Part shown: positions 17,028 through 26,428 of the stretch, piece after piece
Numbering within the stretch: the first letter of the stretch is position 1
Layout: each line of letters begins with the position of its first letter
Source of the DNA: Lujinxingia vulgaris
GTDB lineage: Bacteria; Myxococcota_A; Bradymonadia; Bradymonadales; Bradymonadaceae
Length of the DNA stretch: 64,000 nt
Direction: 5' to 3'
Assembly: GCF_007997005.1 (NCBI RefSeq)
Contig: NZ_VOSL01000020.1
Location: 55,341 to 119,340 of the forward strand
Notes under the pieces: generated by a model
Told to the model about the DNA's origin: nothing
Database searches by the model: none
The model's input: the letters and a program-made list of their open reading frames with translations, nothing else
Position numbers and translations under genes: made by a program

Positions 17028-17160
17028 GCGAGAAAGCATCGCCTGCGCTTTGCGCCTTGCCCGAGTCCACACGCTCCCTCACATCGGTCAACTTCAACAT
17101 CTGCTGACGGCGCGTCCAAGGCAGGTTTTTGGCGTTCCGGCTGCGATTGCATGTTGAAGT
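17028..17160. repeat. Partial copy of the 83-bp palindromic element plus inverted repeat
   Basis: The stretch AAGCATCGCCTGCG-(C/T)-TTTGCGCCTTGCC (from about 17034) matches the right half of the palindromic elements at 57513 and 60579. CAACATCTGCTGACG further on also matches the region after the 60579 copy. A 10-bp inverted repeat, ACTTCAACAT (17091-17100) and ATGTTGAAGT (17151-17160), frames the rest. Palindromes CGCGGGCAACCCGCG (17264-17278) and CGACCCGTGGGTCG (17281-17294) lie in the same 375-bp gap. No gene was seen. Confidence 0.6.
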
Positions 17161-17372
17161 GCGCTCACCGACCCGTTAACAAGGTGTTACGTACCCGGTG
17201 CCATGTCGTTCGGGGGACCTTTCTTAAGTCGGGCTGTGTCGAGCTCGTCCCATAGGACGTACCACGCGGGCAACCCGCGCCGACCCGTGGGTCGTGTCCG
17301 TGTATGAAATGGTTTAAAGCGCTACGTGGCCTCACGGCTCTATATTAATTTAATAGAAGTCCAGGAAAAGTC

Positions 17373-17957
17373 ATGAAAGCATTCCATGTTTGTTTAAGTA
17401 CGCTCGGCATGGCCACCTCGCTTGCCATTCCTGCGTTCGCGACGGCTCAGGAATCATCGGTCGGCTCCGAGAGCAATTTCGTCGAGGAGCAGCCCGTGCG
17501 TGATCCAGGGCATGCTCACGCCATCACGCTTTCGCCACTTCACCTTGCGGTTCCGCTTTTCGAAGTCACCTACGAGTATCGGGTGGTGGATCGGTTCGGC
17601 CTTGCGGCGATTTTTGGCCTCGGAAGTTCCGAGGGCGTGCTGGCTTTTGAGACTGGCGTGCAGGCTAATCTCTACATCGTGGGTGATTTTGACCACGGCA
17701 TGCAACTGGGCGCAGAGCTCGTGTCGCTCTCTGCGAGTAGCAACGCCAACAACGTCAGCAGCACCGCCAGCGGCCTGAGCGCAGGGCCCTATCTGGGATA
17801 TAAAGTCGCGGGGTCGTCCGGGCTGACCTTCATGGCTCAGGTCGGCTACCAGATCACGTCCGTCGCTGCCCAGGCATCAAGCGGGGGCTTCACCGCATCG
17901 GACAGCAGGAGTGGGAGCGGGGTACTACTCAATCTCAATCTGGGTTGGTCGTTCTGA
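17373..17957 (+). CDS. Outer-membrane beta-barrel-like protein
   Basis: This 194-residue protein has a signal peptide (cleavage near FATAQE) and amphipathic strands ending in aromatic residues (HAITLSPLHLAVPLFEVTYEY, RFGLAAIFGLGSSEG, GLTFMAQVGYQITSV) with a C-terminal VLLNLNLGWSF. This is typical of small outer-membrane barrels of the OmpW/DUF3575-like kind. The start follows AGGAAAAGTC, and the upstream DNA is unusually AT-rich (TATATTAATTTAATAG, 17341-17356), probably the promoter. A terminator follows. Ligand unknown. Confidence 0.7.
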   Translation: MKAFHVCLSTLGMATSLAIPAFATAQESSVGSESNFVEEQPVRDPGHAHAITLSPLHLAVPLFEVTYEYRVVDRFGLAAIFGLGSSEGVLAFETGVQANLYIVGDFDHGMQLGAELVSLSASSNANNVSSTASGLSAGPYLGYKVAGSSGLTFMAQVGYQITSVAAQASSGGFTASDSRSGSGVLLNLNLGWSF

Positions 17958-17989
17958 GCGCAGCGATAAGGGGGGGGTTGCTTTTGAAG

Positions 17990-18026
17990 GCTCTCCGTCA
18001 AATGTTGAACGTCGGAGAGCTTTTTG
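17990..18026 (+). terminator. Intrinsic terminator
   Basis: GCTCTCCG (17990-17997) pairs with CGGAGAGC (18013-18020), followed by a run of five Ts. It ends the beta-barrel gene. Confidence 0.8.
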
Positions 18027-18197
18027 CGTTTAGATAGCCCTGCGCTATTCCGGGGGGCGGGATTTACTCGCTCTCGTCCGCGCTTCGTTGGTCTGGGCGA
18101 GATAGCGTCAACGTAGTACCAGCTGGTATCGCGAGTCTGGGAGTGAGCTCAGTCCGGCATGAAGTAAAAATCGCATCAGGCGCTTTGAGAGAGACCT

Positions 18198-19616
18198 ATG
18201 TTGTTGACCATCTCGACCACACACCAGCCCGCCACCGATCTGGGGTATTTACTTTATAAACATCCCGAGCGCGCGCAGAGTTTTGACGTGGCCTCGGGCA
18301 AGGTGCACGTCTTTTATCCGGAAGCGAGCGAGGAGCGTTGTACGGCAGCGATGCTGCTGGAGGTTGATCCGGTGCGACTTGTGCGCGGCAACGAGGGCGC
18401 ACATGGCGAGGGCTGGACGTTGCGCCAGTATGTGAATGACCGGCCTTATGTGGCGTCGTCGTTTGTCAGTGTGGCGTTGGGAGTGGTCTTTCGAAGCGCG
18501 ATGGCGGGGCAATGCAAAGAGCGTCCCGAGTTGGCGACGAAGGCCATTGACCTGCGGGTGGAGCTCTCGGCGGTGCCGTGCCCGGGTGATGGTGCGATGA
18601 TCGCGCGGCTTTTCGAGCCGTTGGGCTATCAGGTTGAGGCGACGCGTCTTCCCCTCGATCCGGCGTTTCCCGCGTGGGGAGGCTCGCCGTGTTTCGCCGT
18701 GACCCTGACGGCGACGATGCCCTTGAGTCAGATGCTGGGGCACCTCTATGTGCTGCTGCCGGTGCTCGACGGGGAGAAGCACTACTGGGTGGGCGATGCC
18801 GAGGTCGACAAGCTGTTGCGCTACGGGCAGGGCTGGCTGGAGCCCCATCCGGAGCGCGAGCTGATCGCGCGGCGCTACCTGAAGTTTCGTGGGCTGACGA
18901 AGGACGCGCTCAAAGCGCTGCGGGAGGATGATGACGCTCCGGCCGACGACGCTCGGATCGACGACGCGACGGTGTCTGAGTCGACGGAGCCCCACGTCAC
19001 GCTGCAGAGTCGGCGCATGGACGCGGTCGCCAGCGCGATTGTGGCCAGCGGGGCAACCCGGGTGCTCGACCTCGGGTGCGGGGAGGGACAGCTCATGGAG
19101 CGCCTTCGCGACTACGCCCAGTTTGAGAAGTTTGTCGGTGTGGATGTGTCATATCGGGAGCTGGAGCGCGCTGCACGCAGGCTGCGCCTGGAAGGGTGGC
19201 CCGATGTGCAGGATCAACGTGTGGTCTTGATGCAGGGCTCGCTGCTTTACCGCGATCGTCGCCTGGCAGAGTTTGATGCGGCGGCGCTCGTGGAGGTGAT
19301 CGAACATCTCGATCCTCCCAGGCTCGCGACCCTGGAGGAGATGGTGTTTCGGCATATGCGCCCGCGCACGCTCGTGGTGACCACGCCCAACCGCGAATAC
19401 AACAGCGTATGGGAGAGCCTTCCCGCTGGCGGGCGACGCCATGATGACCATCGCTTCGAGTGGACGCGGGAGCAGTTCCAGGGGTGGGGCGATGGGCTGG
19501 CCGAGCGCTTTGGTTATGAGGTGCGCTACCGCGGTATCGGCGACGAGGTTGAAGGCGTGGGAGCGCCCACGCAGATGGGCGTCTTTACACGTGGCGAGGA
19601 GGTAGGCCGTGGGTAA
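18198..19616 (+). CDS. hen1: 3'-terminal RNA ribose 2'-O-methyltransferase Hen1
   Basis: This 472-residue protein has an N-terminal bacterial Hen1 ligase-like domain (to about residue 240, with YVNDRPYVASSFVSVALGVV) and a C-terminal SAM methyltransferase domain (VLDLGCGEGQLMERL). Metal-binding residues lie in VEVIEHLDPPRL and VFRHMRPRTL. Hen1 methylates the 2'-OH of the 3' end of a cleaved RNA before ligation, so that the mended site resists re-cleavage. It overlaps pnkp by 8 bp, the known two-gene RNA repair operon. Confidence 0.95.
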   Translation: MLLTISTTHQPATDLGYLLYKHPERAQSFDVASGKVHVFYPEASEERCTAAMLLEVDPVRLVRGNEGAHGEGWTLRQYVNDRPYVASSFVSVALGVVFRSAMAGQCKERPELATKAIDLRVELSAVPCPGDGAMIARLFEPLGYQVEATRLPLDPAFPAWGGSPCFAVTLTATMPLSQMLGHLYVLLPVLDGEKHYWVGDAEVDKLLRYGQGWLEPHPERELIARRYLKFRGLTKDALKALREDDDAPADDARIDDATVSESTEPHVTLQSRRMDAVASAIVASGATRVLDLGCGEGQLMERLRDYAQFEKFVGVDVSYRELERAARRLRLEGWPDVQDQRVVLMQGSLLYRDRRLAEFDAAALVEVIEHLDPPRLATLEEMVFRHMRPRTLVVTTPNREYNSVWESLPAGGRRHDDHRFEWTREQFQGWGDGLAERFGYEVRYRGIGDEVEGVGAPTQMGVFTRGEEVGRG

Positions 19617-22227
19617 TCAACACCTGGAGATTCCGGAGCTGGCGCTGGTGGTGCTTATCGGCAGCTCGGGGGCGGGCAAGTCGACGTTTGCCGCAACACA
19701 TTTCAAAGCGACCGAGGTTCTCTCCTCGGATCGTTGTCGCGCGCTCGTCTCCGATGAGGAGTCCAACCTCGATGCGACTGATGACGCCTTTGAGGTGCTG
19801 CATGTGATTCTTGAGAAGCGCCTCAAACGTGGTCTTCTGACGGTGATCGATGCGACCAACGTGAAACCTTTTGCGCGGCGTTCGCTGGTGACGATGGCGC
19901 GCAAGTACCATGTGCTCCCCGTGGCCATCGTGCTCGACCTCCCCGAGAAGGTCTGCCGCGCGCGAAACGCGGCTCGCCGCGACCGCAACTTCGGCGACCA
20001 TGTGATCACCCATCAGCGTCGCGACTTAAAGCGCTCGCTCAAGCGTCTGGGTAAAGAGGGGTTTCGGATCATTCATACCCTCAGGAGCCCGGAAGAGGTC
20101 GATGCGTTCGAGATCGAGCGTCGTCCGGTCTGGAGCGATCGGCGTGATGAGCGTGGGCCTTTTGATATCATCGGTGACGTGCATGGCTGCTGCACCGAGC
20201 TCGAGGAGCTGCTGGAGCGCCTGGGGTATACGTGGGTGGCCAGCGCCGAAGGTCGCGAGGCGCATGATTCCACGTACTCGAAAGTCTGGAGCCACCCCGA
20301 GGGCAGGAGGGCGGTCTTTGTCGGTGACTTGATTGATCGCGGGCCGCGCTCGCTCGAGGCGTTGGATCTGGCGCGACAGATGGTCGCCGCGGGCAGCGCG
20401 CTGTGTGTGCCTGGCAACCACGAGGACAAGTTTCGCAAGTACCTTATGGGCCGCAAGGTCACGCTGCGCCACGGTCTGGAGAAGACGGTCGCAGAGCTTG
20501 AGGCGCTGCCAGAGAACGTACGCGGCGACTATCGAGACGCGGTGCGCGGGTTCATTGAGAGCCTGGTCAGTCACGTGGTGCTGGATGACGGAAACCTGGT
20601 CGTCGCTCACGCCGGGCTCAAAGAGGAGATGCACGGTCGGGCATCGGGGAAGGTGCGAAGTTTTGCACTTTACGGCGATACCGATGGCGCGCTCGATGAG
20701 CTCGGGTTGCCGGTGCGTCGGGACTGGGCGGCGGACTACAAGGGGGAGGCTACGGTTGTGTACGGTCACACGCCGGTGCCTCAAGCGCAGTGGCTCAATC
20801 GCACGATCAATATCGACACCGGGTGCGTCTTTGGTGGCGAACTCACGGCTCTACGCTATCCGGAGCGAGAGCTTGTCTCGGTGGCGGCCCAGCGGGTGTA
20901 TGCGGAGCCGATTCGGCCGATCGCCGAGAACGCCCGCGCTGGTGATGTCGCGCTGCTCTCGGCGCAGCACCACGCCGACCAGGTGCTTGATCTGGAAGAC
21001 TTCAGCGGTCGAATGCGCATTGAGACGGCGTTGCAGCGCTCTATTACGATTGATGAGGGGCAGAGCGCCGCAGCCCTGGAGGTGATCAGTCGGTTTGCGG
21101 TGCATCCGAAGTGGCTTGTCTACCTGCCGCCGACCATGTCGCCCACCGAGACGTCACGTCGCGAGGGATACCTGGAGTCCCCGGAAGAGGCGTTTGCGTT
21201 CTATCGCAAGCACGGCGTCGAGAAGGTCGTCTGCGAAGAGAAGCATATGGGGTCGCGAGCCATCGTGGTGCTCTGCCGTGATGAGGATGCGGTGCGCGAG
21301 CGCTTCGGGCTGAGCGATGTTGGCCTGGGCACCATATATACGCGTACCGGTCGCGCCTTTTTTCAGGATGTAGAGCGCGAGCAGGGCCTTCTGAGCCGCG
21401 TGCATAACGCGTTGAGCGCGAGCGGTTTCTGGGAGGATTTTGAGACGGACTGGGTTTGCCTGGATACCGAGTTGATGCCCTGGTCGGTGAAAGCGCAGTC
21501 CTTGCTCGAATCGCAGTACGCGCGGGTAGGGGCGGCTGGTCAGGCCTCACTCAGCGCTGCGGAGAGGGCGCTTGCGCAAGCGAGCGAGCGCGGGATCCAT
21601 GTTGATGCGTTGCTCGCGCGGACCGGGGAGCGTGCCGCGATGGTGGCCAGCTATCGGGAGGCGTACCGCCAGTATTGCTGGCCAGTCGAGCATCTCGATG
21701 ACATACGTCTGGCACCTTTTCACATCATGGCTACCGAGGGGCGGACGTATTTCGAGCGCTCCAACCTCTGGCATATGGAACAGATTGCCACCTACCTCAC
21801 CGGCTCGGGAGGGGCGTCGATGCATCCGACGCGCTACCGGGTCGTTGAACTCCAGGATGAGGAGCAGGTTCGCGAGGCCATCGCCTGGTGGGACGCGATG
21901 ACGGCCGAGGGCGGGGAAGGCATGGTGATTAAACCCTTTGATTTTATCAGCCGAGACGGTCGGGGGCGTGTCGTGCAGCCGGCGCTGAAGTGCCGTGGTC
22001 GCGAGTACCTGCGCATCATTTACGGTCCCGAGTACACGACGCCCGCCTATCTGGAACTGTTGCGAAAGCGCGGCGTTGGAAAGAAGCGCTCGCTGGCCTG
22101 GCGGGAGTTTGCCTTAGGTCTCGAAGCGCTGGAGCGTTTTGTGCGTCGGGAGCCGCTGCGTCGGGTGCATGAGTGCGTGTTTGGTGTGCTGGCGTTGGAG
22201 AGTGAGGCAGTGGATCCGCGCCTTTGA
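19609..22227 (+). CDS. pnkp: Polynucleotide kinase-phosphatase-ligase (Pnkp) of bacterial RNA repair
   Basis: This 872-residue protein starts at GTG 19609 after AGGAGG and overlaps the hen1 end. Three modules are visible. A 5' kinase (residues 10-165) has the P-loop GSSGAGKST. A metallophosphatase (about 180-480) has FDIIGDVHGC, VGDLIDRGP and VPGNHE. A nucleotidyltransferase/ligase (about 490-872) has the nucleophile lysine in CEEKHMGSRAIV and a later EGMVIKPFDF. With Hen1 it heals and seals RNA cut by ribotoxins. Length and order match known bacterial Pnkp. Confidence 0.95.
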   Translation: MGNQHLEIPELALVVLIGSSGAGKSTFAATHFKATEVLSSDRCRALVSDEESNLDATDDAFEVLHVILEKRLKRGLLTVIDATNVKPFARRSLVTMARKYHVLPVAIVLDLPEKVCRARNAARRDRNFGDHVITHQRRDLKRSLKRLGKEGFRIIHTLRSPEEVDAFEIERRPVWSDRRDERGPFDIIGDVHGCCTELEELLERLGYTWVASAEGREAHDSTYSKVWSHPEGRRAVFVGDLIDRGPRSLEALDLARQMVAAGSALCVPGNHEDKFRKYLMGRKVTLRHGLEKTVAELEALPENVRGDYRDAVRGFIESLVSHVVLDDGNLVVAHAGLKEEMHGRASGKVRSFALYGDTDGALDELGLPVRRDWAADYKGEATVVYGHTPVPQAQWLNRTINIDTGCVFGGELTALRYPERELVSVAAQRVYAEPIRPIAENARAGDVALLSAQHHADQVLDLEDFSGRMRIETALQRSITIDEGQSAAALEVISRFAVHPKWLVYLPPTMSPTETSRREGYLESPEEAFAFYRKHGVEKVVCEEKHMGSRAIVVLCRDEDAVRERFGLSDVGLGTIYTRTGRAFFQDVEREQGLLSRVHNALSASGFWEDFETDWVCLDTELMPWSVKAQSLLESQYARVGAAGQASLSAAERALAQASERGIHVDALLARTGERAAMVASYREAYRQYCWPVEHLDDIRLAPFHIMATEGRTYFERSNLWHMEQIATYLTGSGGASMHPTRYRVVELQDEEQVREAIAWWDAMTAEGGEGMVIKPFDFISRDGRGRVVQPALKCRGREYLRIIYGPEYTTPAYLELLRKRGVGKKRSLAWREFALGLEALERFVRREPLRRVHECVFGVLALESEAVDPRL

Positions 22228-22272
22228 GGGGGATGAAGGGGGAAAAGGTCGGATCCACCCTGGTCGTTTCAC

Positions 22273-22878
22273 TCAGGGACGCCAGTACGCCGAGGTCGTC
22301 TCACAACTCGCCGATGTGGGCGGTTCGAGGTGAAGGCGCAGGTATTCGGCCTTGTCGCTCCACGCGTCGACGCCCTGCTCGGTGACGGCGTTGAGGGTGG
22401 CGATTGTTTTGGTGAAGAGGTCGGCGGCCATGGCGTCGATGCTGTCGCGGAACGCGCGGTCCTGCTCGGCGGTGAGGCCAGGCGGGGCGGTGATGTCTTC
22501 AACCTCGCAGGCGAAGTTGAGGTAGGTCTGGGCCAGGCGCATTGAACCCCAGGCGTTGAGTTCGGGGTCGCTGGAGCCCTTCAGGTAGTTTCGGAGGCGC
22601 GTGTCGAGGGCTGTTTGGCCGGTGGAGCGCCGCTGAATCACGCTGTGGAAGTTGGAAACACCCTGGCGCAGGGCGGCGTCGAGCGGGGCGTATTCGCTGA
22701 GCCAGGCGTGGAAGTCGGCTTCGAGGGCGCGGCGCTCCTCGGGCCACTCGGAGGTGTCGAGGGCGAAGGGGCGCGGCTCACCGGGAGCGCCCTCGTCCGA
22801 GGCCTGCCGGGAGGTGGAGCAGGCGGTGAGCAGGCAGGTTGTGAGCGCGACGAGCGTGCGTTGCTTCCAGGGGGCCAT
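22273..22878 (-). CDS. Small lipoprotein, unknown function
   Basis: This 201-residue protein starts MAPWKQRTLV at 22878 with GGAG upstream; the open frame to 23019 is disregarded. The lipobox LLTACS places the lipidated Cys near residue 18. The mature part is helical, with paired cysteines (LNFACEVEDI, TSASCETTSAYW). No family was recognised. It lies downstream of another lipoprotein gene, separated by a terminator-like hairpin. Confidence 0.65.
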   Translation of the reverse strand: MAPWKQRTLVALTTCLLTACSTSRQASDEGAPGEPRPFALDTSEWPEERRALEADFHAWLSEYAPLDAALRQGVSNFHSVIQRRSTGQTALDTRLRNYLKGSSDPELNAWGSMRLAQTYLNFACEVEDITAPPGLTAEQDRAFRDSIDAMAADLFTKTIATLNAVTEQGVDAWSDKAEYLRLHLEPPTSASCETTSAYWRP

Positions 22879-22898
22879 GAGAGAACTCCGTGCGTTTT

Positions 22899-22938
22899 GA
22901 ACAAGAAACATCCCGGCCGGCGTGGTCGCCGGCCGGGA
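22899..22938 (-). terminator. Terminator-like hairpin
   Basis: TCCCGGCCGGCG (22911-22922) pairs perfectly with 22927-22938, followed on the minus strand by TGTTTCTTGTT. It would end the lipoprotein transcript from 23561. Confidence 0.65.
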
Positions 22939-22958
22939 GTCGGATGTGCGACGACGTG

Positions 22959-23561
22959 TCAGTCGCCGGTAGGCGAATTGCACACACCGAAGATGCAGCG
23001 GGACAGCGGTTGGGGACATTCGGTGTTTTCATCGCAGGGGATGGTGCATGTGCGGCGCTCGCCATCCGGAGTCAGATACCAAAGGCAAATACCGGTGTCG
23101 CATTGCAGCGAGCCCACGCCTTCATCGCAGGGCTCGCCGAATTTACGTGTGCCGCGGGTGCCGGCGAGGCAGTAGCGGGGGGTGGTGGGATCCGATGAGT
23201 TAGAGAAGCATACTTCATCCGCCTTGCAGTCGTCGTTGGAATTGCACCGGGTTGCGCCGGTTGCGCCGAGGTCTTCCATTTGAGCCAAGGAGGGGTCGTC
23301 GAGCTGGCCCTGACCTTCGGGGGGCGCGTCAGCGGGCGGAGCTTCTTCAGCGGGCGCGGCTTCTTCAGCGGGCGCGGCTTCTTCAGCGGGCGCGGCTTCT
23401 TCTGCGGGAGCGGCCTCTTCAGCCGGCGCGACTTCTTCTGCGGGAGCGGTTTGCTCAGTGGTGGTTTCGGCCGGCTCCGCGTTGCTCGTGTCGGACTTGC
23501 AGGCGAGCGTGGTGCTGGCGAGGGCGATGGCGAGCAGGGTGGCTTTGAGGAGGTTTTTCAT
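22959..23561 (-). CDS. Cys-rich lipoprotein with APAEE repeats
   Basis: This 200-residue protein has a signal peptide and a lipobox ending TTLAC (Cys ~21). A low-complexity acidic stalk of five-residue APAEE repeats (about residues 38-75) is encoded by near-perfect 15-bp DNA repeats. A C-terminal cysteine-rich head of about 90 residues follows, with RCNSNDDCKADEVCFS, GEPCDEGVGSLQCDTGICLW and CTIPCDENTECP. The head resembles that of the lipoprotein at 23891-24559, and the stalk probably spaces it from the membrane. Function unknown. Confidence 0.75.
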   Translation of the reverse strand: MKNLLKATLLAIALASTTLACKSDTSNAEPAETTTEQTAPAEEVAPAEEAAPAEEAAPAEEAAPAEEAAPAEEAPPADAPPEGQGQLDDPSLAQMEDLGATGATRCNSNDDCKADEVCFSNSSDPTTPRYCLAGTRGTRKFGEPCDEGVGSLQCDTGICLWYLTPDGERRTCTIPCDENTECPQPLSRCIFGVCNSPTGD

Positions 23562-23802
23562 ACAGTCATCCAGGGGCAGTAGTCCGGGCCTTGAGGTTGC
23601 CCGGCGTCATCATTGGGGCGAGGTGTGGGTGCCTCGCCACGTGGTAGCACGCGCCGACAAGGGCGCCCTGTCGGGTCGCGCGTGGGTGCGGCGTCAGGAG
23701 GGCGTTGTCATGGAGGCGCTTGTGGATGACGTGACGCTACAACGAAGCGCGGCGCGTTTCCAGGGGCGAAAGGGTGCCCAGGTTTGGGAGGGCGCGGCGC
23801 AT

Positions 23803-23838
23803 AAAAAACGCCCGCTGCGCGAGCGCAGCGGGCGTTTT
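23803..23838 (-). terminator. Strong bidirectional terminator
   Basis: AAAACGCCCGCTGCGC (23805-23820) is matched by its complement at 23823-23838, with A/T runs on both sides. It lies downstream of the lipoprotein gene at 23891. The rest of the 329-bp gap (23562-23890) shows no gene. Confidence 0.85.
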
Positions 23839-23890
23839 CTGACCGTCGTGGCACGGCCGAGATAACGCTCAACTTACATCAAAGCTCGAC

Positions 23891-24559
23891 TCAGGGGGCC
23901 AGGCAGAGGCCGAAAACGCATTCCGAGACCGGAGCGACGCAATCATCGTTCGACTCGCAGGCGTCCGAGCACACGCTGAAGGTCTCGGGGTCATCCTGGA
24001 TGCAAATACTTGAGGCGCATTGCAGCTGTCCGTTCTCCGGGTCGCACGTCTCGCCGAGTTCGTAGGTGCCGCGGGTGCCGGGCACGCAGCATGCCACGTC
24101 GTTTCCGCGGCTCACGTCGAAGCAGACTTCCGAGGCGCCGCAGTCGGCGTTAACGAAGCACCCGACCGTATCGATCGCGTCACAGCTCTCGGCGGTGATA
24201 TCCGGATCGTCGAGCTCGCCGGTCGTCGGGCCCGGATCGACATCGGGTTCATCTGCGTCAGGTTCTTCGGCGTCGGGCTCCTCAGCGTCGGGCTCCTCAG
24301 CGTCGGGCTCCTCAGCGTCGGGCTCCTCAGCGTCGGGCTCCTCAGCGTCGGGCTCCTCAGCGTCGGGCTCTTCGGCGTCGGGCTCCTCGGCGTCGGGCTC
24401 CCCGGCGTCGGGCTCCTCGGCGTCGGCATCGGGCTCGTTGGCGTCCTCGCCGGCGTCGAGGACGGGGTTGTCGCCATCGTCCGGGTCGTCCGAGCAGGCG
24501 ACTGTGGTTAAGGACATGCCCGAGACGAGCAGGAAAGACAGCAGCAGTCGTTTCAACAT
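23891..24559 (-). CDS. Cys-rich lipoprotein with EPDAE repeats
   Basis: This 222-residue protein has a signal peptide and lipobox (LTTVACSDD). A long acidic stalk of EPDAE pentapeptides occupies roughly residues 45-105, coded by 15-bp near-identical repeats at 24240-24430. A C-terminal cysteine-rich head follows (CFVNADCGASEVCFD, GETCDPENGQLQCASSICI, CSDACESNDDCVAPVSECVF), parallel in cysteine spacing to the lipoprotein at 22959. The 15-bp repeats can change number without breaking the frame. Function unknown; likely surface exposed. Confidence 0.75.
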   Translation of the reverse strand: MLKRLLLSFLLVSGMSLTTVACSDDPDDGDNPVLDAGEDANEPDADAEEPDAGEPDAEEPDAEEPDAEEPDAEEPDAEEPDAEEPDAEEPDAEEPDAEEPDADEPDVDPGPTTGELDDPDITAESCDAIDTVGCFVNADCGASEVCFDVSRGNDVACCVPGTRGTYELGETCDPENGQLQCASSICIQDDPETFSVCSDACESNDDCVAPVSECVFGLCLAP

Positions 24560-24766
24560 GGTAAATCTCCTTGCATTACATCGTGATCTGGTCCCGAACG
24601 ACCAGAGGGCTCACGGTACCACGGGGATTCGCAGTGAAGCAAAATGTTCTTGTCGAGCCGGGCGTAGTGTCTATGCGCTCGGATTGCTTGTCGCGTTGAG
24701 GGGGTGCCTAGGCTTCTAAGGAGTTGCACATCGTGCCAGAGAACGAGCACCAGACCAGGAGCGAGC

Positions 24767-26263
24767 ATGACAGCGTTAGGGCCGTTGACGGTGGTGTCCA
24801 ATCGCCTGCCAGTAGTGATGCGTCAGAGGGGCGGAAGCTGGAAGGTGGAGCCGGGGGCGGGGGGGCTGGTCGCGGCGATGCGTCCGATTCTGGAGCGGCA
24901 GGGGGGCTGCTGGGTAGGGTGGCCCGGGGTGGTCGATGAGGACGGGCAGGGGTGGACCCAGGGGTTGCAGCGGGCTGGCCAGCGGGCCGGCTATGCGCTG
25001 GAGCCGGTGACGATGAGTCGGGCGGCGTATGAGGGGTATTATGAGGGGTTCTCCAACTCGGTGATCTGGCCGCTTTTTCACGGGTTTGCGGACCGTTGCA
25101 GCTTTGAGGCGTCGGATTTTGAGCGGTATCGCGGGGTGAATCAGCGTTTTGCCGAGGCGACGATGCGCTGTGCGGGGGGCGAGGGCCTGGTGTGGGTGCA
25201 TGATTACCAGCTCTTTGAGGTGGGGCAGCGCTTAAGGGAGCTGGGGCATAAGGGGCGGCTTGCGCATTTTTTGCACATCTCGTTTCCGGGCATGGAGAAC
25301 TACGCGAAGTTGCCCTGGCGGCGTGAGCTCTTAAGGGCGCTTCTGGCCTATGATCTGGTGGGGTTTCAGACCGCGCGGGATGTGCGCAACTTCGTGCGCT
25401 GTGCGGAGGCCTTCGGGGTGGGCGGGGTGCTGCGCCATGAGGGTGGCGATGCCTTGCTGGTGGCCGAGGACGGGCGGCGGGTGGAGGTGGGGGCGTTTCC
25501 GATCGGCATGGACTTCGAGGCGTTCTCGGAGCGCGCAGCGAGCGCGGAGGTGGAGGAGCGGGTGCGCGCGCTGCAGGACGAGATCGGGGCGTATCGGATG
25601 TTTCTGGGCATCGACCGGCTCGATTACACCAAGGGGTTGATTCACAGGTTGCGGGCGTTTGAGCTGATGTTGGAGCGGCATCCTCATCTTCGTGAAGAGG
25701 TGATGTTCTTTCAGCTGGTGGTGCCCAGCCGGGAGAACGTGAGCGAGTATCGCTCGCTGAAGCGGGAGTTTGACCGCGTGGTGGGACGCATCAACGGGCG
25801 CTTTAGCACCTCGGGCTGGCAGCCAATCCGCTACCTCTACAACCGGGTCAATCCGGTAGAACTCGCCGCGCTCTACCGGCTGGCGGTGGTGGCGCTGGTC
25901 ACGCCGCTTCGGGATGGGATGAACCTTGTGGCCAAGGAGTATTGTGCCTGCCAGGTCGATGAGAACGGGGCGCTGGTGCTCAGTGAGTTTGCCGGCGCGG
26001 CCGCGCAGCTCGGAGAGGGGGCGGTGCTGGTCAACCCCTACGATCGGGAGGCCACCGCCGACGCGATGGCGCGGGCGGTGCAGATGGACGAGGCGCGTCG
26101 GCGCACCCGGATGCGCGCGATGCGGCGGATCATTCAGGCGAGCGACGTGTACCGTTGGGCGGAGCGCTTTTTGGAGGGGCCGCAGCCCGGCGAGGGGTTT
26201 GCGACGCCGGCGCAGATCTCGGTGGTGAGTGAGGGGTTGGGTCCGATTGCGCCTCAGCCTTAA
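24767..26263 (+). CDS. otsA: Alpha,alpha-trehalose-phosphate synthase (OtsA, GT20)
   Basis: This 498-residue protein starts [15 protein letters not shown] at 24767 after AGGAG; the upstream in-frame ATG at 24704 is rejected. Family motifs include [46 protein letters not shown] and [15 protein letters not shown]. It transfers glucose from a nucleotide sugar to glucose-6-phosphate, giving trehalose-6-phosphate. No otsB-like phosphatase lies in the window. A TreS-maltokinase fusion lies about 5 kb downstream. Confidence 0.95.
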   Translation: MTALGPLTVVSNRLPVVMRQRGGSWKVEPGAGGLVAAMRPILERQGGCWVGWPGVVDEDGQGWTQGLQRAGQRAGYALEPVTMSRAAYEGYYEGFSNSVIWPLFHGFADRCSFEASDFERYRGVNQRFAEATMRCAGGEGLVWVHDYQLFEVGQRLRELGHKGRLAHFLHISFPGMENYAKLPWRRELLRALLAYDLVGFQTARDVRNFVRCAEAFGVGGVLRHEGGDALLVAEDGRRVEVGAFPIGMDFEAFSERAASAEVEERVRALQDEIGAYRMFLGIDRLDYTKGLIHRLRAFELMLERHPHLREEVMFFQLVVPSRENVSEYRSLKREFDRVVGRINGRFSTSGWQPIRYLYNRVNPVELAALYRLAVVALVTPLRDGMNLVAKEYCACQVDENGALVLSEFAGAAAQLGEGAVLVNPYDREATADAMARAVQMDEARRRTRMRAMRRIIQASDVYRWAERFLEGPQPGEGFATPAQISVVSEGLGPIAPQP

Positions 26264-26428
26264 AAGCTGGGGGGATGCGGGGTGACAGGGCGTTGGCGGT
26301 TGCTTCGGCGCGCCGCGGCTGGTTGCTCGCCTTTCGGGGCCGACGCAATCTTTGCCGTTGAATCGAATGCGCCGGCTTCGTTAGTATGGGTTCACAAGGT
26401 TTAACGCCGCCCCCGCACAACGCATGAA

